A DNA stretch of 64,000 nucleotides from NCBI RefSeq assembly GCF_900177725.1, contig NZ_FXAT01000011.1, forward strand, positions 143,843 to 207,842, in the 5' to 3' direction. This document shows, one piece after another, positions 63,869 to 64,000 of the stretch (the first letter of the stretch is position 1; every line of letters begins with the position of its first letter). Made by a program: the position numbers and the translations under genes. The notes under the pieces are model-generated. The model did not search any database. It was not told where the DNA came from and saw only the letters and a program-made list of their open reading frames with translations. Origin of the DNA: Paraburkholderia susongensis. GTDB taxonomy: Bacteria > Pseudomonadota > Gammaproteobacteria > Burkholderiales > Burkholderiaceae.

Positions 63869-64000
63869 CTATTTTCTCCTATTTAGCGGCACGTACTTTA
63901 AATTCTCCGGTCCGGTGTAATTCGCGCTCGGCCGGATGATCTTGTTGTCGATGCGCTGCTCGACGATGTGCGCGCTCCAGCCGGCCGTGCGCGCGATCAC
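63869..64000 (-). CDS. prpC: 2-methylcitrate synthase, C-terminal fragment
   Basis: The last 43 codons are visible. GWSAHIVEQRIDNKIIRPSANYTGP with the catalytic-end Arg is the C-terminal signature of the citrate-synthase family, and the tail KYVPLNRRK plus the adjacent prpD points to the methylcitrate type, which condenses propionyl-CoA with oxaloacetate. The gene continues beyond the window. Confidence 0.85.
   Translation of the reverse strand: MIARTAGWSAHIVEQRIDNKIIRPSANYTGPENLKYVPLNRRK

Overview
The window looks like a chromosome segment of a Burkholderiaceae bacterium, most likely Paraburkholderia. The evidence is high GC with strong G/C third-position bias, many tightly spaced catabolic operons, H-NS-type and IclR/LysR/MocR regulators, a prpC-prpD-acnA propionate cluster, and protein families typical of that group. 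This taxonomic call is inference from gene content, not from a marker search. I saw no rRNA, tRNA, CRISPR array, insertion sequence or integrase.

Layout. 1-5630: end of a DedA-family gene, a small conserved protein, a GntP-type permease with a sigma-54 (-24/-12) promoter, divergent to a PAS/AAA+/Fis sigma-54 activator, then a small lipoprotein and a 67-residue protein. 5732-8633: a class-C-beta-lactamase-like esterase, an H-NS-like protein, a 700-base gap and an orphan formaldehyde-activating enzyme (Fae). 8747-12869: aldo/keto reductase, semialdehyde-type dehydrogenase and MFS transporter. 13269-20231: prfC, a LysR regulator, a Pat-like acyl-CoA-synthetase/GNAT protein with degenerate catalytic parts, a hypothetical protein and an IclR regulator.

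20360-29738: a complete candidate operon for non-phosphorylative L-fucose (or D-arabinose-type) catabolism. The IclR regulator is divergent from a sugar ABC importer. Then come a split UxaA-type dehydratase, an aldose 1-dehydrogenase, a COG3618 lactonase, an SDR dehydrogenase and an FAH-family hydrolase. Together they would take the sugar through lactone, aldonate, 2-keto-3-deoxy acid and 2,4-diketo acid to pyruvate plus a C3 acid.

29876-31240: an accessory-looking two-gene cassette with the form of a polymorphic toxin and its immunity protein. 31661-43147: amino-acid permease, PaaI-like thioesterase, chemoreceptor, cold-shock protein, AGE epimerase, MgtC-like protein, an Ala-rich membrane protein, a 52-residue protein behind twin palindromes, a His-rich secreted protein, a 3-hydroxyacyl-CoA dehydrogenase and a flavin-reductase-like protein. 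43201-46028: CopA copper ATPase with a textbook CueR-type promoter (19-bp spacer). 46141-54140: PaiB-like protein, DUF1254 lipoprotein, a giant DUF748/AsmA-like protein and a MocR/PdxR regulator. 54271-58916: a polyamine-type ABC importer. 58919-64000 (minus strand): prpC (partial), a small secreted protein, prpD and acnA.

The observation I would follow first is a recurrent 5'-leader hairpin found four times (8747, 11429, 25902, 56692). It sits directly upstream of the Shine-Dalgarno of four unrelated transport or catabolic genes, and compensatory base changes support a conserved RNA element.
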